A stretch of DNA of 64,000 nucleotides from Pseudoselenomonas ruminantium (GTDB lineage Bacteria > Bacillota > Negativicutes > Selenomonadales > Selenomonadaceae), in NCBI RefSeq assembly GCF_900113715.1, contig NZ_FOQK01000001.1, positions 1-64,000 of the forward strand. The letters run 5' to 3'. The position numbers were made by a program, and so were the translations under genes. The notes beneath the pieces were generated by a model, which saw nothing but the letters and a program-made list of their open reading frames with translations, was not told the DNA's origin and made no database searches. Shown here piece by piece: positions 43,821-52,377 of the stretch (position 1 is its first letter; each line of letters opens with the position of its first letter).

Positions 43821-45054
43821 GAGGATTACGGCAGTCTATGCCGATGAAGAGGGAAATATCCTCGATGCGCCAGGCATGCAGGGCATGGGGCGCACGGGGC
43901 GTGAGAATATCCTGCTGAAGCCTGAGGATCTGATTCCGCTGCCGGAGAGTGCAGATCTCATGCTGCTGCCGGATCGCCTGGCTGTGGGCTGCACGGCAGA
44001 TGGCGAGGTCATGCCGATAAGCGGCCTGGCCGTTGCGGCCATCCTGCCTGCCGGCTATACGCGCCTTTACATGCCCGCCTATGAGCGGGCCGAAGAGGCT
44101 GAGCGCCTGCCGCTCTATGGCTATACGGCCGTGGTGGTCTACAAGGATGAGCTCTATTGTGCGGCGGTCTATACCGATGAGAACGACAAGTGGGATCCGG
44201 TCCACTACAATACGAAGGAACTCAAGAATCTCGTCAAGCGCACGAAAAAAGATCTGCCGGGCAACCGCATCGTCGAGCAGGTCGGCGGCTGCTCCCTCAA
44301 CTGGCATTGCTGCACGGCACAGAATCTCTTCTATCGCCGCTGGGAGTGCGGCATCCCGACCTCACCAGTCTGCAATGCCAACTGCTTTGGCTGTATTTCG
44401 CTGCAGCCGGCAGAGTGCTGTCCTTCGCCGCAGGAGCGCATCAAGTTCCGGCCGACGCCTGAGGAGATCGCCGAGGTGGGCATCTACCATCTGAGCGTGG
44501 CTCCCGATGGCATCATCAGTTTTGGCCAGGGGTGCGAGGGCGAACCGTCGTTGGCGGCTGACAATATCGCAGCCGGCATCAAGCTGATCCGTGCCAAGAC
44601 GAGCAAGGGGCAGATCAACATGAACTCGAATGTCGGCTGGACTGAGGGCGTAAAGAAGATCGTCGATGCCGGGCTCGATTCGTTGCGCGTCTCGATCATC
44701 AGTGCGCGTGAGGAAGGTTATGATGCTTATTACCGGGCCAGCTATCATCTGGAGAACGTCAAGGACTCCATCCGCTATGCCCTGGAAAAAGGTGTCTATG
44801 TATCCTTGAATCTCTTGTACTTCCCGGGCTTCAATGACCGTGAGGAAGAGCTTGCCGCTTGGCAGGAATTCTTCCGGGAGCTACCTGTGCAGATGATCCA
44901 GGTGCGCAATCTCAATATCGATCCCGATGCGTTCCTCGATATCATGCCGGAGCCGCAGGGCAAGGCCGTGGGCACGCGCAGATTCATCGAGACGCTGCAT
45001 GCGGAGTTCCCGCAGCTGGTCATCGGCAGTTTCAGCCACTATGTGGAGGATTGA
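43813..45054 (+). CDS. Radical SAM protein of unknown function
   Basis: 413 residues. The AdoMet [4Fe-4S] motif is Cys187-x3-Cys191-x2-Cys194 in VCNANCFGC, unusually far from the N-terminus. The first 185 residues form a domain I do not recognise, with a cysteine group just before the motif (GGCSLNWHCC, WECG) and another just after (ECCP). The barrel follows, with INMNSNVGWTEGVKKIVDAG and SLNLLYFPGFNDREEE. The clustered cysteines may hold an auxiliary cluster. It overlaps pth by 8 bases and is 4 bases before nagA. Substrate unknown. Confidence 0.85.
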   Translation: MHERITAVYADEEGNILDAPGMQGMGRTGRENILLKPEDLIPLPESADLMLLPDRLAVGCTADGEVMPISGLAVAAILPAGYTRLYMPAYERAEEAERLPLYGYTAVVVYKDELYCAAVYTDENDKWDPVHYNTKELKNLVKRTKKDLPGNRIVEQVGGCSLNWHCCTAQNLFYRRWECGIPTSPVCNANCFGCISLQPAECCPSPQERIKFRPTPEEIAEVGIYHLSVAPDGIISFGQGCEGEPSLAADNIAAGIKLIRAKTSKGQINMNSNVGWTEGVKKIVDAGLDSLRVSIISAREEGYDAYYRASYHLENVKDSIRYALEKGVYVSLNLLYFPGFNDREEELAAWQEFFRELPVQMIQVRNLNIDPDAFLDIMPEPQGKAVGTRRFIETLHAEFPQLVIGSFSHYVED

Positions 45055-45058
45055 CGCT

Positions 45059-46213
45059 ATGATTGCAATCATCAATGGCCGGTTCATCCTGCCCGATGCC
45101 AAGGGGGACTTTGCCATCGTGACGGACAAGGCGATCCTTTGCGAGGGGGAGCGCATCGCAGACATCGTTGATGCGCAGGAAGCGGCAGCTCTGCCCGCAG
45201 AAAGCATTATCGATGCTGGGGGCGGCTATGTAGCGCCGGGCTTCCTCAATGTCCATGTGCATGGCTGCGATGGGATGGATACGATGGACGACGATGCGCA
45301 GGCCTTGCCGCGCATGGCAAGATTGCAGGCCAAGACCGGTGTCACGGGCTTCCTGCCGACGACGATGACCTGTGCCTGGACGGAAGTGGAAACGGCGTTT
45401 GCCCATATCCGCCAATGCATGCAGAAGCAGCCAGAGGGAGCGCGCGTGCTTGGTGCGCATATGGAGGGCCCCTTCATCAGTCCGGCCAAGAAAGGGGCGC
45501 AGGCCGAAGAGAATATCCGCCAGGCGGATTTCTCGCTGGTCGAGCCGTGGCAGGATGTTGTGCGCATCATTACACTGGCACCTGAGGAGCTGCCGGATCC
45601 TGCTTTTGTTGCATCCTGTGAGCAGGCAGGCATCACAGTCTCTATCGGCCACACGGCGGCTGACTATGATACTGTGATGGATGCCATCGAAAACCATGGC
45701 GTCCACCATATCACGCACCTCTACAATGCGATGACGCCGTTTCATCATCGCAACCCCGGTGTGGTCGGTGCGGCACTGGATTCGGCGGCCAACTGTGAAA
45801 TCATCGCCGACAATGTCCATGCGCATCCAGCCGCCCAGCGGCTGCTGTACCGGGCCAAGGGCGGCAGGCATATCATCCTGATCACCGATTCGCTGCGGGC
45901 CTGCGGCATTGGCGACGGGCCATCAGAGCTTGGCGGGCAGGCGGTATTTGTCAAAGGTGAGCTGGCGACGCTGGCCGATGGGACAATCGCGGGCAGTGTG
46001 GCGACGATGAACCGGTGCGTGGCCCACTTCTGGGAGAATACAGGAGCGCCGCTGCCGCTGGTCATCGAAATGGTGACGAAGACCCCCGCACAGGAATTGG
46101 GCCTTTATGAGGAGCTCGGCTCGCTGGCGGTTGGCAAGCGGGCCGACATCGTGATTTTTGATGATGCGGTCGGTATCCAGCGGACAATCATTGGCGGCAA
46201 GTCGTTGGACTGA
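45059..46213 (+). CDS. nagA: N-acetylglucosamine-6-phosphate deacetylase
   Basis: 384 residues of the amidohydrolase superfamily. Metal and substrate motifs: APGFLNVHVHGCDGMDTMD, GAHMEGPFISPAKKGAQ, SIGHTAADYD, THLYNAM and LITDSL. It removes acetate from GlcNAc-6-P during recycling or use of amino sugars. No nagB is adjacent. The start at 45059 lies 4 bases after the radical SAM stop, so they are probably co-transcribed; a terminator follows. Confidence 0.94.
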   Translation: MIAIINGRFILPDAKGDFAIVTDKAILCEGERIADIVDAQEAAALPAESIIDAGGGYVAPGFLNVHVHGCDGMDTMDDDAQALPRMARLQAKTGVTGFLPTTMTCAWTEVETAFAHIRQCMQKQPEGARVLGAHMEGPFISPAKKGAQAEENIRQADFSLVEPWQDVVRIITLAPEELPDPAFVASCEQAGITVSIGHTAADYDTVMDAIENHGVHHITHLYNAMTPFHHRNPGVVGAALDSAANCEIIADNVHAHPAAQRLLYRAKGGRHIILITDSLRACGIGDGPSELGGQAVFVKGELATLADGTIAGSVATMNRCVAHFWENTGAPLPLVIEMVTKTPAQELGLYEELGSLAVGKRADIVIFDDAVGIQRTIIGGKSLD

Positions 46214-46240
46214 ATCTGACGGCCGTCACATAAGAGATAC

Positions 46241-46272
46241 AGAACTGTTGAGCAATCGGCAGTTCTTTTTTT
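46241..46272 (+). terminator. Intrinsic terminator after nagA
   Basis: AGAACTG (46241-46247) pairs with CAGTTCT (46260-46266), followed by seven T. Confidence 0.8.
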
Positions 46273-46301
46273 ATGCAAAAAGTGCGCAATCTGACAAGTG
46301 A

Positions 46302-46372
46302 TTGATTTTTATCACAAAATTTTCAGACGCGTGACTGCGGCAACATCAGACAATGATAATAACCGCTATAAT
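46302..46372 (+). promoter_or_regulatory. nap operon promoter region with an FNR-like site
   Basis: TTGATTTTTATCAC (46302-46315) differs by one base from the FNR consensus TTGAT-N4-ATCAA. TATAAT at 46367-46372 (or GATAAT at 46355-46360) can be the -10, putting the site at about -60 to -70, a class I position. Anaerobic activation is inferred. Confidence 0.55.
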
Positions 46373-46438
46373 TATAGTAATAACTGCGGCCATTTGCGCT
46401 GCAACAAGAATGACAGGGGATTATGGGGAAGGATGACT

Positions 46439-46996
46439 ATGGAGAGACGCACGTTTATCAAAATGGCGGCAGGTGCGGGACTGCTCGGCTTGGTCTTTGG
46501 CGTCAGCAAGGGCAGAGCGTCGCCCAGGCTCAGGCCGCCGGGGGCGGAGGATGAGGAGATGTTCCTGGCCAAATGTGCCCGTTGCGGCAAATGCGCCGAG
46601 GTATGCCCGCTGGGCTGCATTCAGATCGCACACGCGGAGGATGGCATTTTGTCGCTGGGGACACCGTATATGACGCCGCTGGAACATCCCTGCGACCTTT
46701 GTATGAAATGCACTGAAGTCTGCAGTACAGGTGCATTGAAGACAATTCCGAAGGAAGAGGTGCGCATGGGCATTGCGGTCATCGACAAGGATCTCTGCAT
46801 TGCGCGCCGCGATGATGACTGCCAGACCTGCTATCGCACTTGCCCGCAATATGGCAAGGCAATCAAGCTCGAGAAGCTCAAGTACCCGGTCATCGATCCG
46901 GACTACTGCACCGGGTGCGGCATGTGTGAACATGTCTGTCTGGGCAATCCGAAGGCAGTCCATGTCAAGGTGCGGGAACAGGAGGCGAAGCTATGA
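46439..46996 (+). CDS. napG: NapG-type ferredoxin-like protein
   Basis: About 185 residues. A Tat signal (MERRTFIKMAAGAGLLGLVFG) directs it to the periplasm. Four [4Fe-4S] cysteine groups follow: CARCGKCAEVCPLGC, CDLCMKCTEVC, CQTCYRTCPQYG and CTGCGMCEHVC. NapG with NapH passes electrons from quinol toward nitrate reductase. ATG at 46439 has GGAAGG upstream; ATG at 46433 overlaps that site. It overlaps napH by four bases. Confidence 0.88.
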   Translation: MERRTFIKMAAGAGLLGLVFGVSKGRASPRLRPPGAEDEEMFLAKCARCGKCAEVCPLGCIQIAHAEDGILSLGTPYMTPLEHPCDLCMKCTEVCSTGALKTIPKEEVRMGIAVIDKDLCIARRDDDCQTCYRTCPQYGKAIKLEKLKYPVIDPDYCTGCGMCEHVCLGNPKAVHVKVREQEAKL

Positions 46997-47763
46997 AGTA
47001 TAAACGTAAGTACATTCGCCGCCTGATCCAGCTGGCAGCTATCGGCTGGCTGCTGCCGCCGGTATATTTCCTGGGGACGGTTTGGATAGGGACGTATATA
47101 TCGGCCGATTTCCTTGGGGTCGGTTTGACCGATCCGCTTTCGGTATTGGAGATCACCCTGGCGGGCAGGGCCTTTTGGCCGGCCCTGTGGCTGTCGGCAT
47201 TGCCGCTGGTTGTGCTGGCGCTGCTCTTGGGGCGCGTATTCTGCAGCTATATCTGTCCGTTGAATTTCCTGCTGGAGCTTTTGCCGCGCAGGCAGGACAG
47301 GCAGCTGACGCTGAAGATACTGCCCATCGTTATCTTGATCCTGGTGCTGCTGCTGTCGCTGCTGTTGGCGGTTCCCGTCAATAACACGCTGTCGCCGGTC
47401 TTTGCGCTGATGCGTGTGTTGTTGTTCGGCTGGGGCCTTGAGCTGCTGCTGGTGGCAGTGGCAGCAGCCAGCGCATTGCGCTGGGGGCAGAAGATATGGT
47501 GCCGGGCTATCTGTCCGCTCGGTGCGGTGTATGGATTGCTGGGAATCAAGCGCCGCTTGTTCCTGCAGGTCGATGCAGCCAAATGCGTCCGCTGCGGCAG
47601 ATGCCGGGCGGCATGTTCGATGGGGACATACCCAGGGGGCAGCAGCTGGAAGGAAGCGTATATATGCACGAACTGTGGCGACTGCTTGGATGTCTGTGAC
47701 AAGGATGCAATCAAGTTTATATGGAGTGGAAAGGGAAAAGACACTCTAGGGGAGGGAAAGTAA
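46993..47763 (+). CDS. napH: NapH-type membrane iron-sulfur quinol dehydrogenase
   Basis: 256 residues, about four membrane helices. Two cytoplasmic CxxxCP pairs (CSYICP and CRAICP) and two C-terminal [4Fe-4S] ferredoxin motifs (CVRCGRCRAAC, CTNCGDCLDVC) are the NapH signature. It oxidises menaquinol and hands electrons to NapG. Coupled to napG by an ATGA overlap, and one base from the next gene. Confidence 0.9.
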   Translation: MKYKRKYIRRLIQLAAIGWLLPPVYFLGTVWIGTYISADFLGVGLTDPLSVLEITLAGRAFWPALWLSALPLVVLALLLGRVFCSYICPLNFLLELLPRRQDRQLTLKILPIVILILVLLLSLLLAVPVNNTLSPVFALMRVLLFGWGLELLLVAVAAASALRWGQKIWCRAICPLGAVYGLLGIKRRLFLQVDAAKCVRCGRCRAACSMGTYPGGSSWKEAYICTNCGDCLDVCDKDAIKFIWSGKGKDTLGEGK

Positions 47764-47764
47764 G

Positions 47765-48310
47765 ATGAAATTATCAGAATTGCCAGATAAGAAATTCAAG
47801 CTCAAACACATCGCTATCGCAGGCCTGGCCTGCATTGTCCTGCTCGGTGCGTCGACGGTTATGATCGAAGCGACGAATACGACGTCGTTCTGTTCAACGA
47901 CTTGTCACGAGATGGAGCCGATGGCGAAGAGCTATGACCATTCGATCCATGCCAAGGCCGGTGTCGGCTGTGCTGACTGCCATGAGAAGCCGGGCCTTCA
48001 GGGCACCATCGCCTCGAAGTGGCAGGGCACCCAGGAGCTTTTCCTGCATGTGACCGGTCAGGTGCCAGATCCGATCAAGATGACCGATGCGCATAAGAAG
48101 GTCAACTGCTATATCTGCCATCAGGATAAGATCATGAACAGCGAAGTGGCGGCAAAACACAAAGACCCGCATACGGCCAAGCACTTTGAGAATGGCATGA
48201 ACTGCCTGACCTGCCATACGGGTGTGGTCCACGATGATAAGGTCAATATGGATGTGCCAGGGCGTGAGCGCTGCTATACCTGTCATCTGGATAATATGGG
48301 CAAGCTGTAA
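47765..48310 (+). CDS. NapC/NrfH-type multiheme cytochrome c
   Basis: 181 residues with one N-terminal membrane anchor (HIAIAGLACIVLLGAS). Heme sites: C43-STT-C47-H48 (a CX3CH form followed by EMEP, the NrfH-like first heme), then CxxCH at 69-73, 115-119, 147-151 and 170-174. That is four standard sites plus one variant. It should relay electrons from quinol or NapGH to NapA in the periplasm. Five sites rather than four is unusual for NapC. AGGGGAGGG precedes the ATG. Confidence 0.85.
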   Translation: MKLSELPDKKFKLKHIAIAGLACIVLLGASTVMIEATNTTSFCSTTCHEMEPMAKSYDHSIHAKAGVGCADCHEKPGLQGTIASKWQGTQELFLHVTGQVPDPIKMTDAHKKVNCYICHQDKIMNSEVAAKHKDPHTAKHFENGMNCLTCHTGVVHDDKVNMDVPGRERCYTCHLDNMGKL

Positions 48311-48322
48311 GGAGGCATAATG

Positions 48323-50602
48323 ATGAAATCGATAACGCGTAGAAATTTCCTGAAGGCGATGGCCGTTTCCTGTGCCATGCTTACAGCCGGATGTACCTCG
48401 AAAGACCGCGATACACAGAATGGCCCCAAGGGGGCCGAAGATGCCGAGAAATGGGTGAAGGGCGTCTGCCGTTACTGCGGTACTGGCTGCGGTGTGCTGG
48501 CTGGTGTCAAGGGCAATAAGATCGTGGCCGTAAAAGGCGATCCGGATTGCGCGGTCAACAAGGGACGTCTTTGTGTCAAAGGCATACTGCTGCCGAAGAT
48601 CATAAACACGAAAGACCGCGTGCTGCATCCATTGATCAAGAAGAATGGCGAGTTCGTCGAGGCTTCCTGGGATGAAGCCCTTGACCTCATCGTCTCCAAG
48701 ATCAAGGAGTCGGTTGACCAGTATGGCCCGGATTCCATCGGTTTCTACGGTTCGGGGCAGACGTTTGCCGAGGAGACTTATGTAGCGCAGAAGGTCATCC
48801 GTGCGGGCATCGGTACGAACAACATCGATGGCAATCCGCGTACCTGCATGGCGTCGGCTGTCGCAGGTTTCATGACTTCGTTTGGTGAGGATGAACCGTC
48901 GGGCACCTATGCCGATATCGAGGAGGCCGATACATTCTTCATCATTGGTGCCAATCCGGCCGAGGCGCATCCAGTGCTGTTCTCGCGCCTGATCGACCGC
49001 AAGAATTCCAACCCCGATGTCAAGGTCATCGTGGCAGACCCGCGCAAGACGCGCACGGGCGATATCGCCGATTACTATCTGGAATTCATTCCAGGCCGTG
49101 ATCTGGCCCTGCTGAACTCGATGGCCCAGGTCATCATCGAGGAGAATCTGATCAATCAGGGCTTCATCGACCGTCATACGGAATTCATGAAGGGGACGGA
49201 TAAGCTGTCCTTTGATGCGTATAAGGCCTTCCTGCAGGATTACACGCCGGAGAAGGTCGAGGCGGTTTCGGGGATCCCCGCACAGACTATCCGCGAGGTA
49301 GCAAGATTGTTTGCTGCTCCGGGGCGCAAGACCATGTCGCTTTGGTGCATGGGACTCAACCAGCGCACACGCGGCGTCTGGGTCAACAACCTTGTCCACA
49401 ACCTGCACCTGCTGACGGGCAAGATCTGCTCACCAGGCAATTCGTCCTTCTCGCTGACTGGCCAGCCAAGTGCCTGCGGCTCTGTCCGCGAGACGGGTGG
49501 TCTTTCTCATATCCTGCCAGCACACCGCCTGGTGGCAAATGCAAAGCATCGCGAAGAGCTGGCGAAGATTTGGGGCATAGATCCTGCGCGGATGCCGAGC
49601 AAGCCTGGTTATCATACGCTGGCGATGTTCAAGGCTGCTGTCGAAGGCAAGCTCAAGTTCCTTTGGGTCATGTGCACGAATCCTGGACAGTCGCTGCCGA
49701 ATCTTGAATATTACCGTCCGGGCATGGAGAAGACGTTCATGGTCGTTTCGGAGGCGTATCATCCAACGCGCACGTCCGAGCTGGCTGACGTTGTCCTGCC
49801 TGCTGCCTTGTGGATGGAGAAAGAAGGCGTCTATGGAAATGGTGAGCGCCGCACGCAGCATCTGGCGAAGGCAATCGATCCGCCGGGGGAGGCCAAGCCG
49901 GATCTGGAAGTCCTCATCGAGGTGGCAAAGCGCCTCGGCTATGAGGAGCTTGTCCCGTTCCAGACCCCAGAAGATGTCTGGAAAGAATATCAGAAATGCC
50001 AGGAAGGTACAGCGATGCAGCTGGCTTCGTATGACCGCCTGCGCAAGGAGCATGGCCTTACCTGGCCAGTGCCGGGGGATGACAAGCCAGAGACGTATAT
50101 CCGTTACGCACGTCCTTGGGATCCGTACGTCAAGGAGGATGCGCCGGATGGCATCGAATTCTACGGCCGTCCGAACGGGCGCGCAGTCATCTGGGCACGG
50201 CCGCAGGTCGACCCGCAGGAGAATCCGGATGCGGAGTACCCGTTCTATCTGACGACGGGACGTATCCTGGAGCATTGGCATACGGGAACCATGACCTTCA
50301 ATGTGCCGGAGCTCAAGAATGTTGTCGGGGAGATGTATGTCGAGATCCATCCGGAGGATGCAGCTGGTCTGGGGATTGCAGATGGCGATGAGGTGGATGT
50401 GATTTCACGCCGTGCGACTTGTACGCTCAAGGCGCATCTCAACGGTCGTGGCCGCCCGCGCAAGGGCCTGGTCTATGTGCCGTTCCACGATCAGGTCAAG
50501 GAGCGCATGATCAACCGTGTGCTGCTCGATGCCTTTGATGCGGCATCCAAGCAGCCTGAGTATAAGGTCTGTGCTGTGAGACTGCAGAAGCATCAAGCCT
50601 GA
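48323..50602 (+). CDS. napA: Periplasmic nitrate reductase catalytic subunit
   Basis: About 759 residues. Tat signal TRRNFLKAM, then a possible lipobox LTAGC with Cys24, which would tether the enzyme to a membrane. [4Fe-4S] ligands Cys49, Cys52, Cys56 and Cys84 (CRYCGTGCGV, GRLCVKG). The likely Mo ligand is Cys175 (RTCMASAVAGF). FSLTGQPSACGSVRETGGLSH is typical of NapA. It reduces nitrate to nitrite with bis-MGD. ATG at 48323 is seven bases from GGAGG; ATG at 48320 is four bases away. No napD chaperone gene is beside it. Confidence 0.92.
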   Translation: MKSITRRNFLKAMAVSCAMLTAGCTSKDRDTQNGPKGAEDAEKWVKGVCRYCGTGCGVLAGVKGNKIVAVKGDPDCAVNKGRLCVKGILLPKIINTKDRVLHPLIKKNGEFVEASWDEALDLIVSKIKESVDQYGPDSIGFYGSGQTFAEETYVAQKVIRAGIGTNNIDGNPRTCMASAVAGFMTSFGEDEPSGTYADIEEADTFFIIGANPAEAHPVLFSRLIDRKNSNPDVKVIVADPRKTRTGDIADYYLEFIPGRDLALLNSMAQVIIEENLINQGFIDRHTEFMKGTDKLSFDAYKAFLQDYTPEKVEAVSGIPAQTIREVARLFAAPGRKTMSLWCMGLNQRTRGVWVNNLVHNLHLLTGKICSPGNSSFSLTGQPSACGSVRETGGLSHILPAHRLVANAKHREELAKIWGIDPARMPSKPGYHTLAMFKAAVEGKLKFLWVMCTNPGQSLPNLEYYRPGMEKTFMVVSEAYHPTRTSELADVVLPAALWMEKEGVYGNGERRTQHLAKAIDPPGEAKPDLEVLIEVAKRLGYEELVPFQTPEDVWKEYQKCQEGTAMQLASYDRLRKEHGLTWPVPGDDKPETYIRYARPWDPYVKEDAPDGIEFYGRPNGRAVIWARPQVDPQENPDAEYPFYLTTGRILEHWHTGTMTFNVPELKNVVGEMYVEIHPEDAAGLGIADGDEVDVISRRATCTLKAHLNGRGRPRKGLVYVPFHDQVKERMINRVLLDAFDAASKQPEYKVCAVRLQKHQA

Positions 50603-50628
50603 AGAAGAGGCATCTTGTTTGATGGGAT

Positions 50629-50674
50629 AAAAAATATAGAGCCGCTTGTTTTGGCAAGCGGCTCTATATTTTTT
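50629..50674. terminator. Long bidirectional terminator after napA
   Basis: Perfect 20-bp arms 50629-50648 and 50655-50674 with a TTTTGG loop; outer A and T runs serve both strands. Confidence 0.92.
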
Positions 50675-50675
50675 G

Positions 50676-50960
50676 TCAGCGTTTCTGGTGATTGGCATAT
50701 CTGGCCAGAGCCAGCGTGTAGGCATCGGGGCGCTGCCCTTTGGGAGCGATGCCTGTGCGCAGGTAGTCCTGTGCTTTCTGGAGGTCATGTTTCATCTTCC
50801 CATAATGCTGGCAAGTGTGCCAGACGGAGAGGATTCCCCAAGCTGCGCCGAAAGCGACATGCAGTTTCTTCCCGGCGAAGATGGTGGCGATGGTGCCGGC
50901 TGAGGCCAAGGCTAGTGGCCAGCCGAGCGGCATGGTTTGCAGTCTGTTCTTGACATTCAT
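50676..50960 (-). CDS. Small membrane protein of unknown function
   Basis: 94 residues. Two hydrophobic segments (GWPLALASAGTIATIFAG and VAFGAAWGILSVWH) with histidines in LHVAF and HTCQHYGKMKH, which recall small heme-binding or redox membrane proteins but match no family I can name. GGGAGGA precedes the ATG. It converges on napA through the shared terminator. Confidence 0.65.
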   Translation of the reverse strand: MNVKNRLQTMPLGWPLALASAGTIATIFAGKKLHVAFGAAWGILSVWHTCQHYGKMKHDLQKAQDYLRTGIAPKGQRPDAYTLALARYANHQKR

Positions 50961-51044
50961 GATAGTTCCTCCCTTATGTTGGAATGGTTAGCGGTTCTTT
51001 TCTGATTATATCATCTTTGGGGATGCAATTACCATAGCACGAGT

Positions 51045-51074
51045 TTGGACTTTCCTGGGGAACTTTGCTATAAT
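51045..51074 (+). promoter_or_regulatory. pepT promoter
   Basis: TTGGAC (51045-51050) and TATAAT (51069-51074) are 18 bases apart. Confidence 0.7.
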
Positions 51075-51117
51075 GTAATGATGTATAAATAGAAATATTG
51101 ATCGAGGTGTTTTATCC

Positions 51118-52368
51118 ATGGAACTGGAAATGGATGTATTAGTAAAACGTTTTAAGGACTATATCAGCTTTGATACGCAGTCTGACGAAGAAAATGATAA
51201 GGTCTGCCCGAGTACGCCGGGACAGTTGGTACTGGCCAAACATCTCGCCGAAGAATTGAAGGAAATCGGCCTTACGGAGGTCGAGCTTGATAACCATGGC
51301 TATGTCATGGCAACCCTGCCAGCAAATGGCGTCACGGAGGCGCCGGTCGTCGGCTTCATCGCGCATGTGGATACGAGTCCTGATGCCTCTGGGGCGGACA
51401 TCAAACCGCAGATCGTCAAGGATTATGATGGCAAGGATGTCGTGCTCAACGAGAATGGTCCGATTGTTTTTTCGACGAAGGATTTCCCCGAGGTGCTCAA
51501 GTACAAGGGCCAGGACATCATGTTCACCGATGGCACGACGCTTTTGGGCGCTGATGACAAGGCTGGCGTCACGGCTATCGTGAGTGCTATGGAATATCTT
51601 GTCAAACATCCGGAAATCAAGCATGGTAAGATCCGCGTCGGCTTCACGCCCGATGAGGAGGTGGGACGCAGTGCCGACCGCTTCGATGTTAAGAAGTTTG
51701 CGGCTGATTTTGCCTATACGATTGATGGTGGCGAGCTTGGCGGACTGGAATATGAGAACTTCAATGCGGCGAATCCGACTATCACGTTCCATGGCCGCAG
51801 CATGCATACGGGCAGTGCCAAAGGAAAGATGATCAATGCGCTTAGCGTGGCCGCTGAGTGGCAGCAGATGCTGCCAGCCGGGGAGAAGCCGGAGTATACG
51901 GAAGGCTATGAAGGCTTCTATCAGGTACACAAGCTCGAGGGCGGTGTGGAGAAGTGCACGATGCATATGCTGATCCGCGACCATGACCGTCAGAAGTTTG
52001 AGGCCCGCAAGGCCATGCTGCAGACGATTGCCGATTTCCTCAATGCCAAGTATGGTGAGGGCACAGTAGAGATCACGCCGCATGATGTCTATTACAACAT
52101 GCTCGAGAAAATCGCGGATGGCAATATGTATGTGGTGGAATTGGCCAAGCAGGCCATGGAAGGCTGCGGCGTTACGCCGGATGTGCAGCCAATCCGTGGT
52201 GGCACGGATGGTGCGCGCTTGTCCTTCATGGGACTGCCATGCCCGAATATCTTTACGGGCGGGGCCAACTTCCACGGCCGGTTTGAGTATCTGCCGCTCG
52301 AATCCCTCAAGAAAGCCGGGGAGACGGTTCTCGGCATCGCGGTGGGAGCGGCAGCGTTGAAGAAATAA
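51118..52368 (+). CDS. pepT: Peptidase T (tripeptide aminopeptidase)
   Basis: 416 residues of the M20 family. Metal and catalytic motifs: FIAHVDTSPDASG, LLGADDKAGVTAIV, FTPDEEVGRSAD and YTIDGGELGG. PepT removes the N-terminal residue of tripeptides in the cytoplasm. AGGTG precedes the ATG; an internal ATG at 51130 is possible. It is followed after 9 bases by an amidohydrolase gene. Confidence 0.93.
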   Translation: MELEMDVLVKRFKDYISFDTQSDEENDKVCPSTPGQLVLAKHLAEELKEIGLTEVELDNHGYVMATLPANGVTEAPVVGFIAHVDTSPDASGADIKPQIVKDYDGKDVVLNENGPIVFSTKDFPEVLKYKGQDIMFTDGTTLLGADDKAGVTAIVSAMEYLVKHPEIKHGKIRVGFTPDEEVGRSADRFDVKKFAADFAYTIDGGELGGLEYENFNAANPTITFHGRSMHTGSAKGKMINALSVAAEWQQMLPAGEKPEYTEGYEGFYQVHKLEGGVEKCTMHMLIRDHDRQKFEARKAMLQTIADFLNAKYGEGTVEITPHDVYYNMLEKIADGNMYVVELAKQAMEGCGVTPDVQPIRGGTDGARLSFMGLPCPNIFTGGANFHGRFEYLPLESLKKAGETVLGIAVGAAALKK

Positions 52369-52377
52369 GGGATAGCG

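Noticed and set aside
48051-48060. A third TGACCGGTCA palindrome
   Set aside because: It lies inside the cytochrome coding sequence, so it is probably chance and was not counted as an operator.
47894-49408. Long minus-strand open frame (504 codons) across the nap genes
   Set aside because: It is antisense to the cytochrome and napA, which have clear domains, ribosome sites and Tat or heme motifs. The antisense product shows no recognisable family pattern; such frames are common opposite GC-rich genes.
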